From: CAYXLI01 sp964464925
GTDB lineage: Bacteria > Acidobacteriota > Terriglobia > Bryobacterales > Bryobacteraceae
Length of the DNA: 64,000 nt
Direction of reading: 5' to 3'
NCBI GenBank assembly: GCA_964464925.1
Contig: CAYXLI010000011.1
Coordinates: 1 to 64,000, forward strand
Both the position numbers and the translations under genes were made by a program. Below the pieces are notes generated by a model. It saw only the letters and a list, made by a program, of their open reading frames with translations. It had not been told where the DNA came from and ran no database searches. Every line of letters begins with the position of its first letter. Within the stretch, counting starts at the first letter, position 1. Of the stretch, positions 43,823-54,321 are shown in pieces.

Positions 43823-44785
43823 ATGAAGGCACTGATGGAGGAAAGGCCGGGTGCCAAAGTGACTACGATTCTTGGTGCAGGCGGCGCGATTGGAAGTGAA
43901 CTCGCCAAGATCCTGGCCAGGAGCAGCCGGCCCTTCCGATTGGTTAGCCGCAACCCGAAGCCGTTTGCCGGGGCGGAGTTGTTCGCCGCGGATCTTGCCG
44001 ACCGAGAGCAGACTATCCGGGCAGTCGCCGGGTCAGAGGTGATACACCTTGTTGTCGGCCTCAAGTACGACGTTAAGGTCTGGCAGGAACTCTGGCCGCG
44101 GGTCATGGCCAATAGCATCGAAGCCTGCAAACGATCGCAGGCGAAGTTGATCTTCTTCGACAACGTCTACATGTATGGCAAGGTGGAGGGCCCGATGACG
44201 GAAGAAACGCCGTACGCTCCGTGCTCGAAGAAGGGAGAAATCCGAGCCAAGATCGCGACAACCTTGATGGACGAAGTGAAGGCTGGCAATCTCAAGGCGA
44301 TGATTGCCCGCGCGGCCGACTTTTACGGTCCCGATGCTGATCATGGTGTACCAAACGTTCTGGTTTTTCCAGCTTTGGCGAATGGAAAGACGGCGTCCTG
44401 GCTTGTCAACGCAACGGTACCTCACTCCATGACCTTCACCCCCGATGCAGCGCGCGGCGTCGCAATGCTGGCGGAGCGAGAGCGGGCGTGGAACCAGGTG
44501 TGGCATCTGCCAACGGCGCCCAATCCACCAACGGGGAAAGAGTTCATCGCGCTGGCCGCGAAGGAATTTGGCGTGTCCCCAAAATACCGGGTATTGAGCA
44601 GGCCGATGCTTCGAGTGGCCGGCTGGTTCAATCCCATGGTCCGCGAGTCATACGAAATGTTGTATCAGAGCGATTCTCCGTACGTGTTCGACTCGACGAA
44701 GTTTGCTAACGAATTCGGCTTCGCGGGAACTCCCTATGCGGAAGGAATCCGAATCGTTGCCGATTCGTATAAGCGGAAGGGCTAA
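43823..44785 (+). CDS. NAD(P)-binding short-chain epimerase/dehydratase-like protein
   Basis: A 320-residue extended SDR protein. The Rossmann motif is VTTILGAGGAIGSELAKILA; the nucleotide region reads VGLKYDVKVW and the catalytic site appears as FFDNVYMYG, where the canonical YxxxK is not obvious (Y followed by MYGKVEG), so the enzyme may be atypical or a reductase of the NmrA/epimerase type. It faces the TetR gene and is its likely target. The start is ATG 43823; another ATG 15 bp downstream and GTG 43859 are possible. Confidence 0.78.
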   Translation: MKALMEERPGAKVTTILGAGGAIGSELAKILARSSRPFRLVSRNPKPFAGAELFAADLADREQTIRAVAGSEVIHLVVGLKYDVKVWQELWPRVMANSIEACKRSQAKLIFFDNVYMYGKVEGPMTEETPYAPCSKKGEIRAKIATTLMDEVKAGNLKAMIARAADFYGPDADHGVPNVLVFPALANGKTASWLVNATVPHSMTFTPDAARGVAMLAERERAWNQVWHLPTAPNPPTGKEFIALAAKEFGVSPKYRVLSRPMLRVAGWFNPMVRESYEMLYQSDSPYVFDSTKFANEFGFAGTPYAEGIRIVADSYKRKG

Positions 44786-44812
44786 TCGGCGCAATTTTAA
44801 TCCGGAGAGAAA

Positions 44813-45586
44813 CTATCCGGCTTGCACCGCGAGCATCGATACTGATCCTCCCTCGATGCCTTCCACCGGAAACGAGATCGGATCAGCCGGGTGCCGGGCG
44901 CCGAGGACATAGAGGAGCGGCAGGTAGTGGTCCGGAGTAGGAATGGAGAGGATAGCATCGCGCCCGAGTCTGCCATAGTCGATGAGCTTGGTGTCTTCAG
45001 CGCCGAGCAGGCACTCCCGGGCAATTTCTTCAAAGCGGACAGCCCAGTCGTACGGTTCCGCGACTTCCCTGCCCCAGGCGTAGGCCCGGAGGTTGTGAAC
45101 GATGTTGCCGCTGCCGAGAATCAGCACTCCTTCTTCCCGCAGTTGCGCAAGACGCTGGCCAATCTCGTAGTGGAATGCCGGCTCGCGCGTGCGGTCGATA
45201 CTAAGTTGGACCACGGGGATATCAGCTTCAGGATAGACATGGCACAGTACCGACCACGTCCCGTGATCGAGCCCCCATTCTTCATCTAAACTGACGGGCA
45301 GCGGCTGAAGCATTTTGTGGACACGCCGGGCCAGTTCCGGATCCCCGGCAGCCGGATATTGGACCTCGTATAGCTCCGGAGGGAAGCCGCCAAAATCATG
45401 GATGGTTCGGGGAGACGTTGTGATTGTGACTCCCGTGCCAGGCACATACCAGTGGGCGGACACGGCGAGAATCGCCTTCGGCCGCGGCAACGTGGATCCG
45501 ATGGCGCTCCAGGCCCCGGTGTATTGGTTTTGTTCGATTGCGTTCATCGGATTCCCGTGACCGAGAAAGAGGGCCGGCAGCGTCAT
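44813..45586 (-). CDS. ygiD: 4,5-DOPA dioxygenase extradiol-like protein
   Basis: A 257-residue class III extradiol dioxygenase of the YgiD/LigB type. The metal site histidines appear in LFLGHGNPMNAI, LAVSAHWYVPGTG and LDHGTWSVLCHVYP; another conserved segment is SGNIVHNLRAY near the C-terminal third. Members cleave catechol-type rings such as L-DOPA, though natural substrates are mostly unknown. The start ATG 45586 immediately precedes the homology. It shares bases with the ATG of the divergent serine hydrolase. Confidence 0.9.
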   Translation of the reverse strand: MTLPALFLGHGNPMNAIEQNQYTGAWSAIGSTLPRPKAILAVSAHWYVPGTGVTITTSPRTIHDFGGFPPELYEVQYPAAGDPELARRVHKMLQPLPVSLDEEWGLDHGTWSVLCHVYPEADIPVVQLSIDRTREPAFHYEIGQRLAQLREEGVLILGSGNIVHNLRAYAWGREVAEPYDWAVRFEEIARECLLGAEDTKLIDYGRLGRDAILSIPTPDHYLPLLYVLGARHPADPISFPVEGIEGGSVSMLAVQAG

Positions 45587-46730
45587 GATTTCTATTGTCC
45601 TGCATACTGGTAAGGTGCGTTTTATTGCGTGTTTCTTGGTTCTGGCGATGGCCTCCGGCAGCATGGCGGCGCCGGAGGATTTCGCGGCGGCTGCCCATGA
45701 GTATCTGAAGTGGCGCGCGTACGAGCGGCGGTTCATGGGCGCGGTTCTGGTGGCGCAAAAGGGACAGGTGCTGCTGCAGCGCGGTTATGGTTATGCCGAT
45801 GCCGAGTGGGAGGTCCCGAACTCGCCGCAGGGTTTGTTCCGGTTAGGATCGTTGACAAAGATGTTTACGGCGGCGGCCGTGGTGAAGCTGGCACAGGATG
45901 GACGAGTGAAGCTGACTGAACCAGTGTCCACGTATTATCCGGAGACCCCGAAAGCGTGGGCGAAGGTGACGCTGCATCAGTTGCTGACGCACACCGGAGG
46001 CGTCCCGAATTACACGAAACAGCCGGGATTCAAGAATCTGCTGCTGCGATCGAACAAGCCGGAGGATTTGATTGCATTGGTGCAGGACCGTCCGCTGGAC
46101 TTCGAACCCGGGACGAAGTGGAACTATAGCAACACGGGCTATGTTCTCTTGGGGCGTGTGATCGAACGGGCGAGCGGGCTCCCGTATGCTACATATCTCA
46201 CCGAGCGGATCTTTCGGCCTCTTGAGATGAGCAGCAGCGGCTTCGATACGGCGGAGCCTGTCTTGAAGTACAGAGCGCGGGGATACTTCTATGAGCCGCC
46301 GAATCTGGTGAACATCCCGGCAGTGAATTTGAGCGCTGTATATTCGGCGAGCGGATTGTATTCATCCGTGGGAGATCTACTCAAGTGGGACCGCGCGCTG
46401 TATTCGGACCGTTTCCTCCCGGCCGGGTGGCGCGAAAAGATCTTTACCGGTTACGCGAAGAATCCGATCGAAGGTAAGTATGGCTATGGATGGTTCGTCT
46501 CTGAGGAGAATGGCCGCATCAAATACGGCCATGAAGGAGAAGTGACGGGCTTCGATGCGATGATCGCGCGTTATCCCCAGAGTGAAACCCTCGTTGTCGT
46601 GCTCTCGAATCTGCAGTCGTCCGAGATTGGAAAGATCGGTGCGGACCTGGCGCGCATGGTGTTTGGCGAGAAGATTCCGCCGGTAATTGGTTTGCAGCGG
46701 GGATCAAAAACAAAACCCGCCGGGACTTGA
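45585..46730 (+). CDS. Exported beta-lactamase-like serine hydrolase (PF00144 type)
   Basis: A 381-residue penicillin-binding-protein-like hydrolase. A hydrophobic leader (ACFLVLAMASGSMA) is followed by the active-site S-x-x-K in LGSLTKMFT, the second motif Y-S-N in NYSNTGYVLL, and a HEG motif near the C-terminus (KYGHEGEVTGF). This is the class C beta-lactamase/D-alanine-carboxypeptidase/esterase fold; the true substrate is not predictable. The start may be ATG 45585, overlapping the divergent dioxygenase start, or GTG 45615. A terminator of the minus-strand operon overlaps the 3' end. Confidence 0.88.
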   Translation: MISIVLHTGKVRFIACFLVLAMASGSMAAPEDFAAAAHEYLKWRAYERRFMGAVLVAQKGQVLLQRGYGYADAEWEVPNSPQGLFRLGSLTKMFTAAAVVKLAQDGRVKLTEPVSTYYPETPKAWAKVTLHQLLTHTGGVPNYTKQPGFKNLLLRSNKPEDLIALVQDRPLDFEPGTKWNYSNTGYVLLGRVIERASGLPYATYLTERIFRPLEMSSSGFDTAEPVLKYRARGYFYEPPNLVNIPAVNLSAVYSASGLYSSVGDLLKWDRALYSDRFLPAGWREKIFTGYAKNPIEGKYGYGWFVSEENGRIKYGHEGEVTGFDAMIARYPQSETLVVVLSNLQSSEIGKIGADLARMVFGEKIPPVIGLQRGSKTKPAGT

Positions 46731-46745
46731 AAGCCTGCCGGCGGG
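46706..46745 (-). terminator. Intrinsic terminator of the act-cox operon
   Basis: On the minus strand CCCGCCGG and CCGGCGGG (8-bp stem, 14-nt loop) are followed by TTTTGTTTTT. It lies 23 bp after the coxD stop. The stem sequence overlaps the last codons of the convergent serine-hydrolase gene. Confidence 0.7.
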
Positions 46746-46767
46746 ATGGTTTGCTTGGACGAAGTGA

Positions 46768-47229
46768 TTAGTGATGTTCAGGCGGTGGTGCAACCGGTGC
46801 TTTGCCGGCGGGTTGTTCGGCCACGGGCGAGGCTTGCGGCTGGGTGGGATCGATTACGCCGACGCCCACGGAGGGAACCGGAACCGGTTTAGCCGCCTTC
46901 AAATTCGCAGGAAGCGGAGTTTCGCGGGACGTGATGTCGGTGTAACAAGAGCCCAGGAAGATACCGAGGAACATGAAGCTAGCTACGAGAATGATCGCGT
47001 TCACCGGTTTGTCATGCAGCAGGTGCATGAAGAACAGGGCGACAAGAGAAGCTTTGACGGTGGCGATCGTGAGGGCGACGACGACATTGATGGCACCAGA
47101 GCCGAACTGAATCTTCGAAGCCGTGACGGTAATGAAAGTCAGGATCAACAGCGCAATTAAGACGCCCGTGTAGATCTTGACATCGTGCTTGCCCTCGTGA
47201 GCATGAGCGTGTTCGTGTGAATGGGACAT
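46768..47229 (-). CDS. coxD: Cytochrome c oxidase subunit IV
   Basis: A 153-residue subunit with a His-rich N-terminus (HSHEHAHAHEGKH), three membrane segments and the family pattern VKASLVALFFMHLLHD between the second and third, then a proline/alanine-rich tail. It would stabilise the caa3-type oxidase. It is the last gene of the operon and is followed by a terminator. The long P/A-rich tail beyond the family core is unusual and probably disordered. Confidence 0.88.
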   Translation of the reverse strand: MSHSHEHAHAHEGKHDVKIYTGVLIALLILTFITVTASKIQFGSGAINVVVALTIATVKASLVALFFMHLLHDKPVNAIILVASFMFLGIFLGSCYTDITSRETPLPANLKAAKPVPVPSVGVGVIDPTQPQASPVAEQPAGKAPVAPPPEHH

Positions 47230-47245
47230 GTTTCGTATCGTCTCC

Positions 47246-47926
47246 TCAACTGATCAGGTACAGCAGCGGGAACAGGTAGATCCAGATCAAATCGACTAAG
47301 TGCCAGTACAGCCCAACCAAGTCGACGGGAGTGAAATAAGTACTGTCGAACTCGCCTTTGTTCGCCTTGATGAGGACCCAGGTGATTGCCGCCATGCCGC
47401 CGAGGATGTGGAAGCCGTGAAGGCCGGTCATCATGAAATAAAAGCTGAAGAAGATATTCTGGTGCGGAACGGTATCGCCTTTATGCGAGTAGAACGCACC
47501 CGGAAGCAGACCTTCTTCGAACTTGTGATGGTACTCAAAATACTTCACACCGAGGAAGATGCTGGCGCAGATGAGCGTGATGACCAGGAATAGCTTCAGC
47601 TTGCCGATCTGGTTTGTCTTCGCCGAATGCACGGCCATCACCATGGTCCAACTCGAAATCAGCAGCACCACAGTGTTGAGGAACCCAAGGTTCTTATCCA
47701 GGTGGTGATGCGCCTGGAAGAACGCTTCCGGAAATTTCAACTGCGAGAGACCAAACCCGACAAACAGACCTCCGAACAGCAGAATTTCGGTGGCCAGGAA
47801 CAGCCACATGCCGATTTTAGATGCGTCAAACTGCTGTTCCCAGGTCGTGAAATGATGCTGCAGCCGGGAATCGTGATGACCTTCGTGAACGTGATCCTGC
47901 GGGAGCACGGTTGCCTGTTCACTCAT
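47246..47926 (-). CDS. coxC: Cytochrome c oxidase subunit III
   Basis: A 226-residue subunit with five membrane segments. Signatures include SKIGMWLFLATEILLFGGLFVGF, the HxxHF region HKFEEG..., and MTGLHGFHILGGMAAITW, then YWHLVDLIWIYLFPLLYL at the C-terminus, which is the conserved end of the family. It lies 16 bp upstream of coxD and 3 bp downstream of coxA, so all three are co-transcribed. Together with CoxA and CoxB it forms a proton-pumping oxygen reductase in the inner membrane. Confidence 0.94.
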   Translation of the reverse strand: MSEQATVLPQDHVHEGHHDSRLQHHFTTWEQQFDASKIGMWLFLATEILLFGGLFVGFGLSQLKFPEAFFQAHHHLDKNLGFLNTVVLLISSWTMVMAVHSAKTNQIGKLKLFLVITLICASIFLGVKYFEYHHKFEEGLLPGAFYSHKGDTVPHQNIFFSFYFMMTGLHGFHILGGMAAITWVLIKANKGEFDSTYFTPVDLVGLYWHLVDLIWIYLFPLLYLIS

Positions 47927-47929
47927 TGC

Positions 47930-49564
<1,635 letters not shown>

Positions 49565-49627
49565 ATTTTCGTATCCCTATATTCTTGCACTCACGAATTC
49601 GGCGGGATGGGCCCGCCCCCATACTGC

Positions 49628-50569
49628 TTACTTCTGCTTCTTAATAAACTCGATCACGCCTTTGAGCTCGCGTTCGCGAAGCACGCCCTGGAAAGTCGGC
49701 ATGATCCCTTCAAAACCCTGCACGATATGTTTCTGCGGTTCGAGGATCGATTCGCGCATGTAGTTCTCATCTACAAGGATCTTCTGTCCGTCCGTCATGG
49801 TGTGGGTCTGTCCGTAGATACCCTTCCAACTCGGACCCTGACCGCGAGTTCCGTCGAGCGAATGACAGGTGGAGCAACCCTTGTTCTCATACACCAGCTT
49901 GCCTACTTCCGGCAGCGGTGCCGTTCGGGTAAATTCGTCGCCTTCCTGCAGCCACTTCGCATAAGTCGCGGCATCATCCACATAAACCTTTGCGAGCATA
50001 TCCGAATGCCCCTTACCGCAGTATTCGGTGCAGAACACCTGATGTGCGCCAAGGACTGTCGGCTGGAACCAGACTTCCGTGTAGCGGCCCGGCACAACGT
50101 CATGCTTCACGCGGAAGTTCGGGACGAAGAAGCTATGAATGACGTCTTCGCTGGTCATCACGAGCTTAACCGGCTTGTTGATCGGCACGTGCAGTTCGTT
50201 GATAGTTCGGGTGCCGTCCGGATACTCGAACGACCACACCCACTTCTTCGCGGTCACCTGAATCTCCATCGCTTCGCCAGGGGCGACGCTCGCCTTCAGG
50301 TAACTGTGAAAGCCCCAGAAAAAGACGCCGATGAGCATGAGGAGAGGCAGCACACTCCACGTAACCTCTAGCGCGAAGTTGTGCGTAATATGCGGTGTGA
50401 CGTCGGTCGGCTTCTTGCGCCGGTAATTCAGCAGGAAGAACACCAAAAGGCCGAGGATCAGGACGAAAAAGAACACGCCGAGGAGCGTGATCGCGATAAA
50501 TAGATTGTCCACATCGCCAGCGAGAGTGGAGGCGTTTGTCGGCAATACCAGGTCTCTAAACCAATTCAT
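49628..50569 (-). CDS. coxB: Cytochrome c oxidase subunit II with fused cytochrome c (caa3 type)
   Basis: A 313-residue protein with two N-terminal membrane segments, a CuA domain with VIHSFFVPNFRVKHD and the metal cluster CTEYCGKGHSDM, and a C-terminal c-type haem domain with CSTCHSLDG. The fusion defines caa3 oxidases, in which the haem c domain accepts electrons directly. Here the donor would be ActE or ActA of the alternative complex III encoded upstream. Overlaps the SCO gene stop by ATGA. Confidence 0.95.
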   Translation of the reverse strand: MNWFRDLVLPTNASTLAGDVDNLFIAITLLGVFFFVLILGLLVFFLLNYRRKKPTDVTPHITHNFALEVTWSVLPLLMLIGVFFWGFHSYLKASVAPGEAMEIQVTAKKWVWSFEYPDGTRTINELHVPINKPVKLVMTSEDVIHSFFVPNFRVKHDVVPGRYTEVWFQPTVLGAHQVFCTEYCGKGHSDMLAKVYVDDAATYAKWLQEGDEFTRTAPLPEVGKLVYENKGCSTCHSLDGTRGQGPSWKGIYGQTHTMTDGQKILVDENYMRESILEPQKHIVQGFEGIMPTFQGVLRERELKGVIEFIKKQK

Positions 50570-51402
50570 TTTGCGGTCACCAAATCATCTGTTGTGCCAG
50601 GAACGTGCGGCAAGGCTGCCCGCCGCTCCGATCGGAAGAGTCGAAGCAGGATAAGGCCGCCGATCAGGATGATCAGCAAGCCGCCGAGCTTCATAAAATT
50701 GCGGGCGAAGGGAACATAGGCCTTTGAAGAAGGATCGTAATGGTAGCAGAACAGCAGCAGCTTATCCACCGTCACACCAAGCTTTCCTTCGCTTGCTTCG
50801 GTCAGCGCCAGGCGCACATCACGAGGCTTGAATTTAATACCGTACAGATAACGAGACATGCGGCCATCGGGCGTCAGGAACATGATCGCGGCCGAATGCA
50901 TGAACTGGCCCTGCCGCGGATCGTACCTGTAGTGAAAGCCCACCTGTTCTGCCAGCTTCTTCACGTTCCCCTTGTAGTCCGTAAGAAAGTGCCATCCGGA
51001 CGTAGGTTTACCGTAGCTCTCCAGATACGTCAGCTTCTTACGTTTGGCAATGTCGAAGGTGTCGGACGGGTCTATGCTGATGGTGACGATCTCAAACTCA
51101 TCTCCCGGCGTCCACGGGATTTCCCGCAGCGCCGTCGTCTGGCCGTTCAACACCAGGTTGCAGAGCATCGGGCATGTGTAATAGACCAGATTCAACAGAA
51201 CCGGTTTGCCTTTGTGAAAGAAGCTGCTGAGCGGAACCTGATAGCCATTCTCGGCCGTGAATTCCAGATTCAAATCCACATTCCGCCCCAGCTTTTCGTC
51301 CACACCTACACCGACGAGTTCAGGCGGCAATTGCGTATCCGCCTTCAGATACACGGACGCTGTCAGTAACAGCATCAACATCCATGTAGTCTGCTTTCGC
51401 AT
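50566..51402 (-). CDS. SCO1/SenC-like copper chaperone
   Basis: A 278-residue thioredoxin-fold protein with a signal peptide, the copper-binding CPMLC motif in NLVYYTCPMLCNLVL, the conserved later histidine in GQFMHSAAIMFL, and an unusual C-terminal membrane segment (LGGLLIILIGGLILLRLF) that anchors it from the other end. SCO proteins deliver copper to CuA of subunit II; coxB follows immediately with a 4-nt overlap, which supports that role. Not a thioredoxin, since the CxxxC spacing is the SCO type. Confidence 0.92.
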   Translation of the reverse strand: MRKQTTWMLMLLLTASVYLKADTQLPPELVGVGVDEKLGRNVDLNLEFTAENGYQVPLSSFFHKGKPVLLNLVYYTCPMLCNLVLNGQTTALREIPWTPGDEFEIVTISIDPSDTFDIAKRKKLTYLESYGKPTSGWHFLTDYKGNVKKLAEQVGFHYRYDPRQGQFMHSAAIMFLTPDGRMSRYLYGIKFKPRDVRLALTEASEGKLGVTVDKLLLFCYHYDPSSKAYVPFARNFMKLGGLLIILIGGLILLRLFRSERRAALPHVPGTTDDLVTAK

Positions 51403-51419
51403 ATGAAATATCCCTCTTA

Positions 51420-51872
51420 CTACTTGACGGGTGACGGCGTTACAGCCCCTGGGGCCGCGGATCCTGAGGCAGCGGCAGCCGGAGTTGCTTCCGGCTTCTT
51501 CACTGTCTGATTCTGCGTGGGGTACCCGAACTTTCCTTCGCTCGCCTCCTTGGCGACCAGCGACATGGCACGTTCGATAGGAATGCGGACACTGCCCTTT
51601 TGACGGTCGATGTAGCCGTAGGAATTCAATTGCTGGTCTTCCTTAGTCCGAAGATCCTGCAACTGCTGCCCTTCCGGAACAAGCACGGTCGTGTAAACCT
51701 GGTGTTCCTTCGACGTATCGAAATAGAACTGGATTCCGAAGACGACCACAAGCAACAACACGATAGTGACGATACCGAAGATAGCGATGATCGACGCCTT
51801 CGGTTCCGTAATGTCGTAGCCGTGCTCGCCTTCGATTTGAATTTCTTCTCTGTGATCGTCGTGAGATGCCAT
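51420..51872 (-). CDS. Conserved single-span membrane protein of the act-cox operon
   Basis: A 150-residue protein with an acidic N-terminus, one membrane segment (SIIAIFGIVTIVLLLVVVFG), then a periplasmic part containing LNSYGYIDRQKGSVRIPIERAMSLVAKE and an alanine/proline-rich end. The RIPIERAM segment recurs in small proteins encoded next to sco and cox genes in other bacteria. It sits between actF and sco, where a small extra subunit of alternative complex III (ActG) is found in some operons. I do not claim it is ActG; function unknown. Confidence 0.75.
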   Translation of the reverse strand: MASHDDHREEIQIEGEHGYDITEPKASIIAIFGIVTIVLLLVVVFGIQFYFDTSKEHQVYTTVLVPEGQQLQDLRTKEDQQLNSYGYIDRQKGSVRIPIERAMSLVAKEASEGKFGYPTQNQTVKKPEATPAAAASGSAAPGAVTPSPVK

Positions 51873-51908
51873 CTGTTTATTGGATTCCTATTCCAGATAC
51901 CCTGCTAC

Positions 51909-53099
51909 CTAAATGTTCTCGAAGTGCAGCCCTTGTTCGAACCGGGGGTCGCCGATCGGCAGCAGAGCGTTCTTCTTCAAACCGGACCAGAACACGAGAC
52001 CGAACACACTCGCGCAGGCGAAAACGCTCGCAAAGTCGAGCCAGTGCAGCGAGATACCCTGCTTATTGAACGTCGGCATCACCTGGAAGTAGATGTCGAC
52101 AAAGTGGGCCACCAGAAGCCAGATCGCCATGATGGTCAGCATCTGGAGATTCCGCTTGCTCGCGCGGAAGATGAGCGCCAGGAACGGAATCACGAAATGG
52201 ACAAATACCAGCGCCAGGCTCCAGTAGGCCCAGGAACCTTCTCTACGGGCCTGGAACCATACCGTTTCTTCCGGAATGTTCGCGTACCAGATGAGTAGGT
52301 ATTGCGAGAACGCGATGTACGCCCAGAAGATGACCAGCGCAAACATCCACTTACCAAGGTCATGATAGTGCTCGATGTTAATCGTGTTCTTCAATACGCC
52401 CTTGTTCCGGAACCCGATGCAGATCAGTGTCCATGTTGCCATGAAGGCCAGTCCGCCGCCGGCAAAAAAGTAAATGCCGTACATAGTGGAGTACCAATGC
52501 GGATTCAGCGACATGTTCCAGTCAAACGCCGCAAGAGACACAGTAAGGAACGTCAAGAGCAGGCCCGGCGCGCTCCAGGACGAGATCGTGTGCATTTGCT
52601 TAACGGCTTTGGTCTTGTCCTGCAGAGTCGAATTTTTGTAGATGCGGGTCGAAACCACGATCCAGATCAGGAAGTAAATGGCGGCGCGCACGACGAAGAA
52701 CTTCGGGCTTAGATAGAAGGCCTTACTGGAATCTCCGATTACGTTCGGCTGAGTCCACTGATAGATGTGATCCACCCCGAGCGCGATTGGGATGAACAAG
52801 AGCACCCCGGCGCCAATACTCACCATGATGTTTTCGGCGAAGCGCCGCATAGGCACGCTCCATGCCGAACCGGTCAGATATCCGATCATCACGAAAAACA
52901 TCGCGCCCATCGGGATGCTCACCGTCAAGAGGAACCCGAAAACGTAGGACTGGAAGAAGCGGGTCTGATCCATGAAGTAACCTGCAATGCAGGCGACCCA
53001 TGAGATCAACGCGATAAATACGAGCGCGTTGCGGCCGCGGCTCCAAATGCCTTCTTCAAGGTAGTACGAATCCTGTGCGTGATGGGTGTGCTGGTTCAT
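51909..53099 (-). CDS. actF: Alternative complex III quinone-binding membrane subunit ActF
   Basis: A 396-residue polytopic protein with about ten membrane segments. Family-like pieces include WVACIAGYFMDQTRFFQSYVFGFLL, the WSVPMRRFAE segment, WYSTMYGIYFFAGGGLAFMA and LLIWYANIPEETVWF. It is a NrfD/PsrC-like relative of ActC and binds quinol in the membrane arm of the complex. It follows actE by 4 bp. Assignment rests on both motifs and operon position. Confidence 0.9.
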   Translation of the reverse strand: MNQHTHHAQDSYYLEEGIWSRGRNALVFIALISWVACIAGYFMDQTRFFQSYVFGFLLTVSIPMGAMFFVMIGYLTGSAWSVPMRRFAENIMVSIGAGVLLFIPIALGVDHIYQWTQPNVIGDSSKAFYLSPKFFVVRAAIYFLIWIVVSTRIYKNSTLQDKTKAVKQMHTISSWSAPGLLLTFLTVSLAAFDWNMSLNPHWYSTMYGIYFFAGGGLAFMATWTLICIGFRNKGVLKNTINIEHYHDLGKWMFALVIFWAYIAFSQYLLIWYANIPEETVWFQARREGSWAYWSLALVFVHFVIPFLALIFRASKRNLQMLTIMAIWLLVAHFVDIYFQVMPTFNKQGISLHWLDFASVFACASVFGLVFWSGLKKNALLPIGDPRFEQGLHFENI

Positions 53100-53103
53100 C
53101 GAT

Positions 53104-53718
53104 CTATCTCACATCCGCCCGCATTTCCTGCGGCACGTCCTCTAAAGTTCCACCGGTGGTACGCTGCAATGCACGCAAGTAAGCCACAATGGCCCAGCGG
53201 TCATGCTCTACAATCTGGAAGCGATAAGCAGGCATCGAGCGGCGTCCGTTCGTGATGACCTGGTAGATCTCGCCGTCGGCCAATCCCTTCACGCGGTCTT
53301 CTTGCAGGTTCGAAGGGATCCACGTCCCATTCGCCTTGATCGCTACGATGCCGTTGCCCATACCGGTCCGGCCGTGGCACGGTGAGCAGTAGATATTGAA
53401 TCGATCCTGCCCGCGCTGCAGCAGCTTCGCGTCAATCGTTTCCGGATTCTTGCCGAGGTACATCGTCGGGCTGACCATTCCGGTGGCATAGGTGTCGTCG
53501 TCATTCAGGTGGCCCCGTGCAATGGTTCCGGGAACCGGCATTCGTGAGGCTCGGCCATCGGCGAAAAACGCGCTGGTTTCCTGCGGTTTGCCTTTGCCCT
53601 GGCGCCTCATGTCCCACCAGACTTCCATCGGCGGCTGGCGCGAAGGCAGTGATTCGCAACTTACCAGCAGCACCGTGGCGGCAAACAGGAGAGCCGCAAT
53701 ATAACGTTGCATGTTCAT
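53104..53718 (-). CDS. actE: Alternative complex III cytochrome c subunit ActE
   Basis: A 204-residue lipoprotein (lipobox LLVSC) with one haem-binding site CSPCHGRTG and a distal methionine in the SMPAYRF segment. The N-terminal part (QPPMEVWWDMRRQGKGKPQ) is typical of ActE. It carries electrons out of the complex to the oxidase. It shares one base with the actD stop and is followed by actF. The start could be ATG 53718 or 53712. Confidence 0.9.
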   Translation of the reverse strand: MNMQRYIAALLFAATVLLVSCESLPSRQPPMEVWWDMRRQGKGKPQETSAFFADGRASRMPVPGTIARGHLNDDDTYATGMVSPTMYLGKNPETIDAKLLQRGQDRFNIYCSPCHGRTGMGNGIVAIKANGTWIPSNLQEDRVKGLADGEIYQVITNGRRSMPAYRFQIVEHDRWAIVAYLRALQRTTGGTLEDVPQEMRADVR

Positions 53719-54320
53719 CAGGCTTCGACAACCTCCGTCTTGGTGGCGCCCAGAGAGTTCAGGAGATTCCGTGTTCCCGTGATATCGAACTTCGGATCCG
53801 ACGCTTCCACCACGAGCAGGAAGCGATCGTCCGTGGCGCGATGCACATCGCTGAAGTTAAACACGGGATGGTAAAACCGTGGCAAGCCGTTCAATCCGAA
53901 CATTCCGAACACAGCGGCGAAGGCGCTGAACAGCACTGTGAGCTCGAACATGATCGGAATCGAGGGTTCAAAGGCGAACAGCGGCTTGCCACCGATCGTC
54001 AAAGGATATCCGCACATACCGGCCTCGTGTGCGAACGGCAAGGGGGGACAGGTCTGTGTCCCGGTGAACCAGATCAACAGCAGCGCGGCCAGACATCCCA
54101 TAGAACCGGCTCCAAAGACGATGAAGCCAAGAATCGAACGGGGCACGCCAATGGCGTCGTCGATACCGTGGACCGGAAACGGGCTCAATGCATCGAGCTT
54201 GGTGTAACCATGCTTGTGATGAACTTCGCGGCCGGCGGTCACCAGATCGCCAGGGTTTTCGAATTCGGCGATGATGCCGTATACCGCTTTGTCTTTGATG
54301 TCCTCGGTGTTGGTGTGCAT
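53718..54320 (-). CDS. actD: Alternative complex III subunit ActD (DUF3341)
   Basis: A 200-residue membrane protein with two membrane segments (LGFIVFGAGSMGCLAALLLIWF and LTVLFSAFAAVFGMFGL) and the family pattern VYGIIAEFENPGDLVTAG at the N-terminus and DRFLLVVEASDPKFD at the C-terminus. It is a structural subunit. I place the start at ATG 54320, directly after the actC stop (TAACATG), rather than at GTG 54332. GGAGG lies upstream at suitable distance. Confidence 0.9.
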   Translation of the reverse strand: MHTNTEDIKDKAVYGIIAEFENPGDLVTAGREVHHKHGYTKLDALSPFPVHGIDDAIGVPRSILGFIVFGAGSMGCLAALLLIWFTGTQTCPPLPFAHEAGMCGYPLTIGGKPLFAFEPSIPIMFELTVLFSAFAAVFGMFGLNGLPRFYHPVFNFSDVHRATDDRFLLVVEASDPKFDITGTRNLLNSLGATKTEVVEA

Positions 54321-54321
54321 G

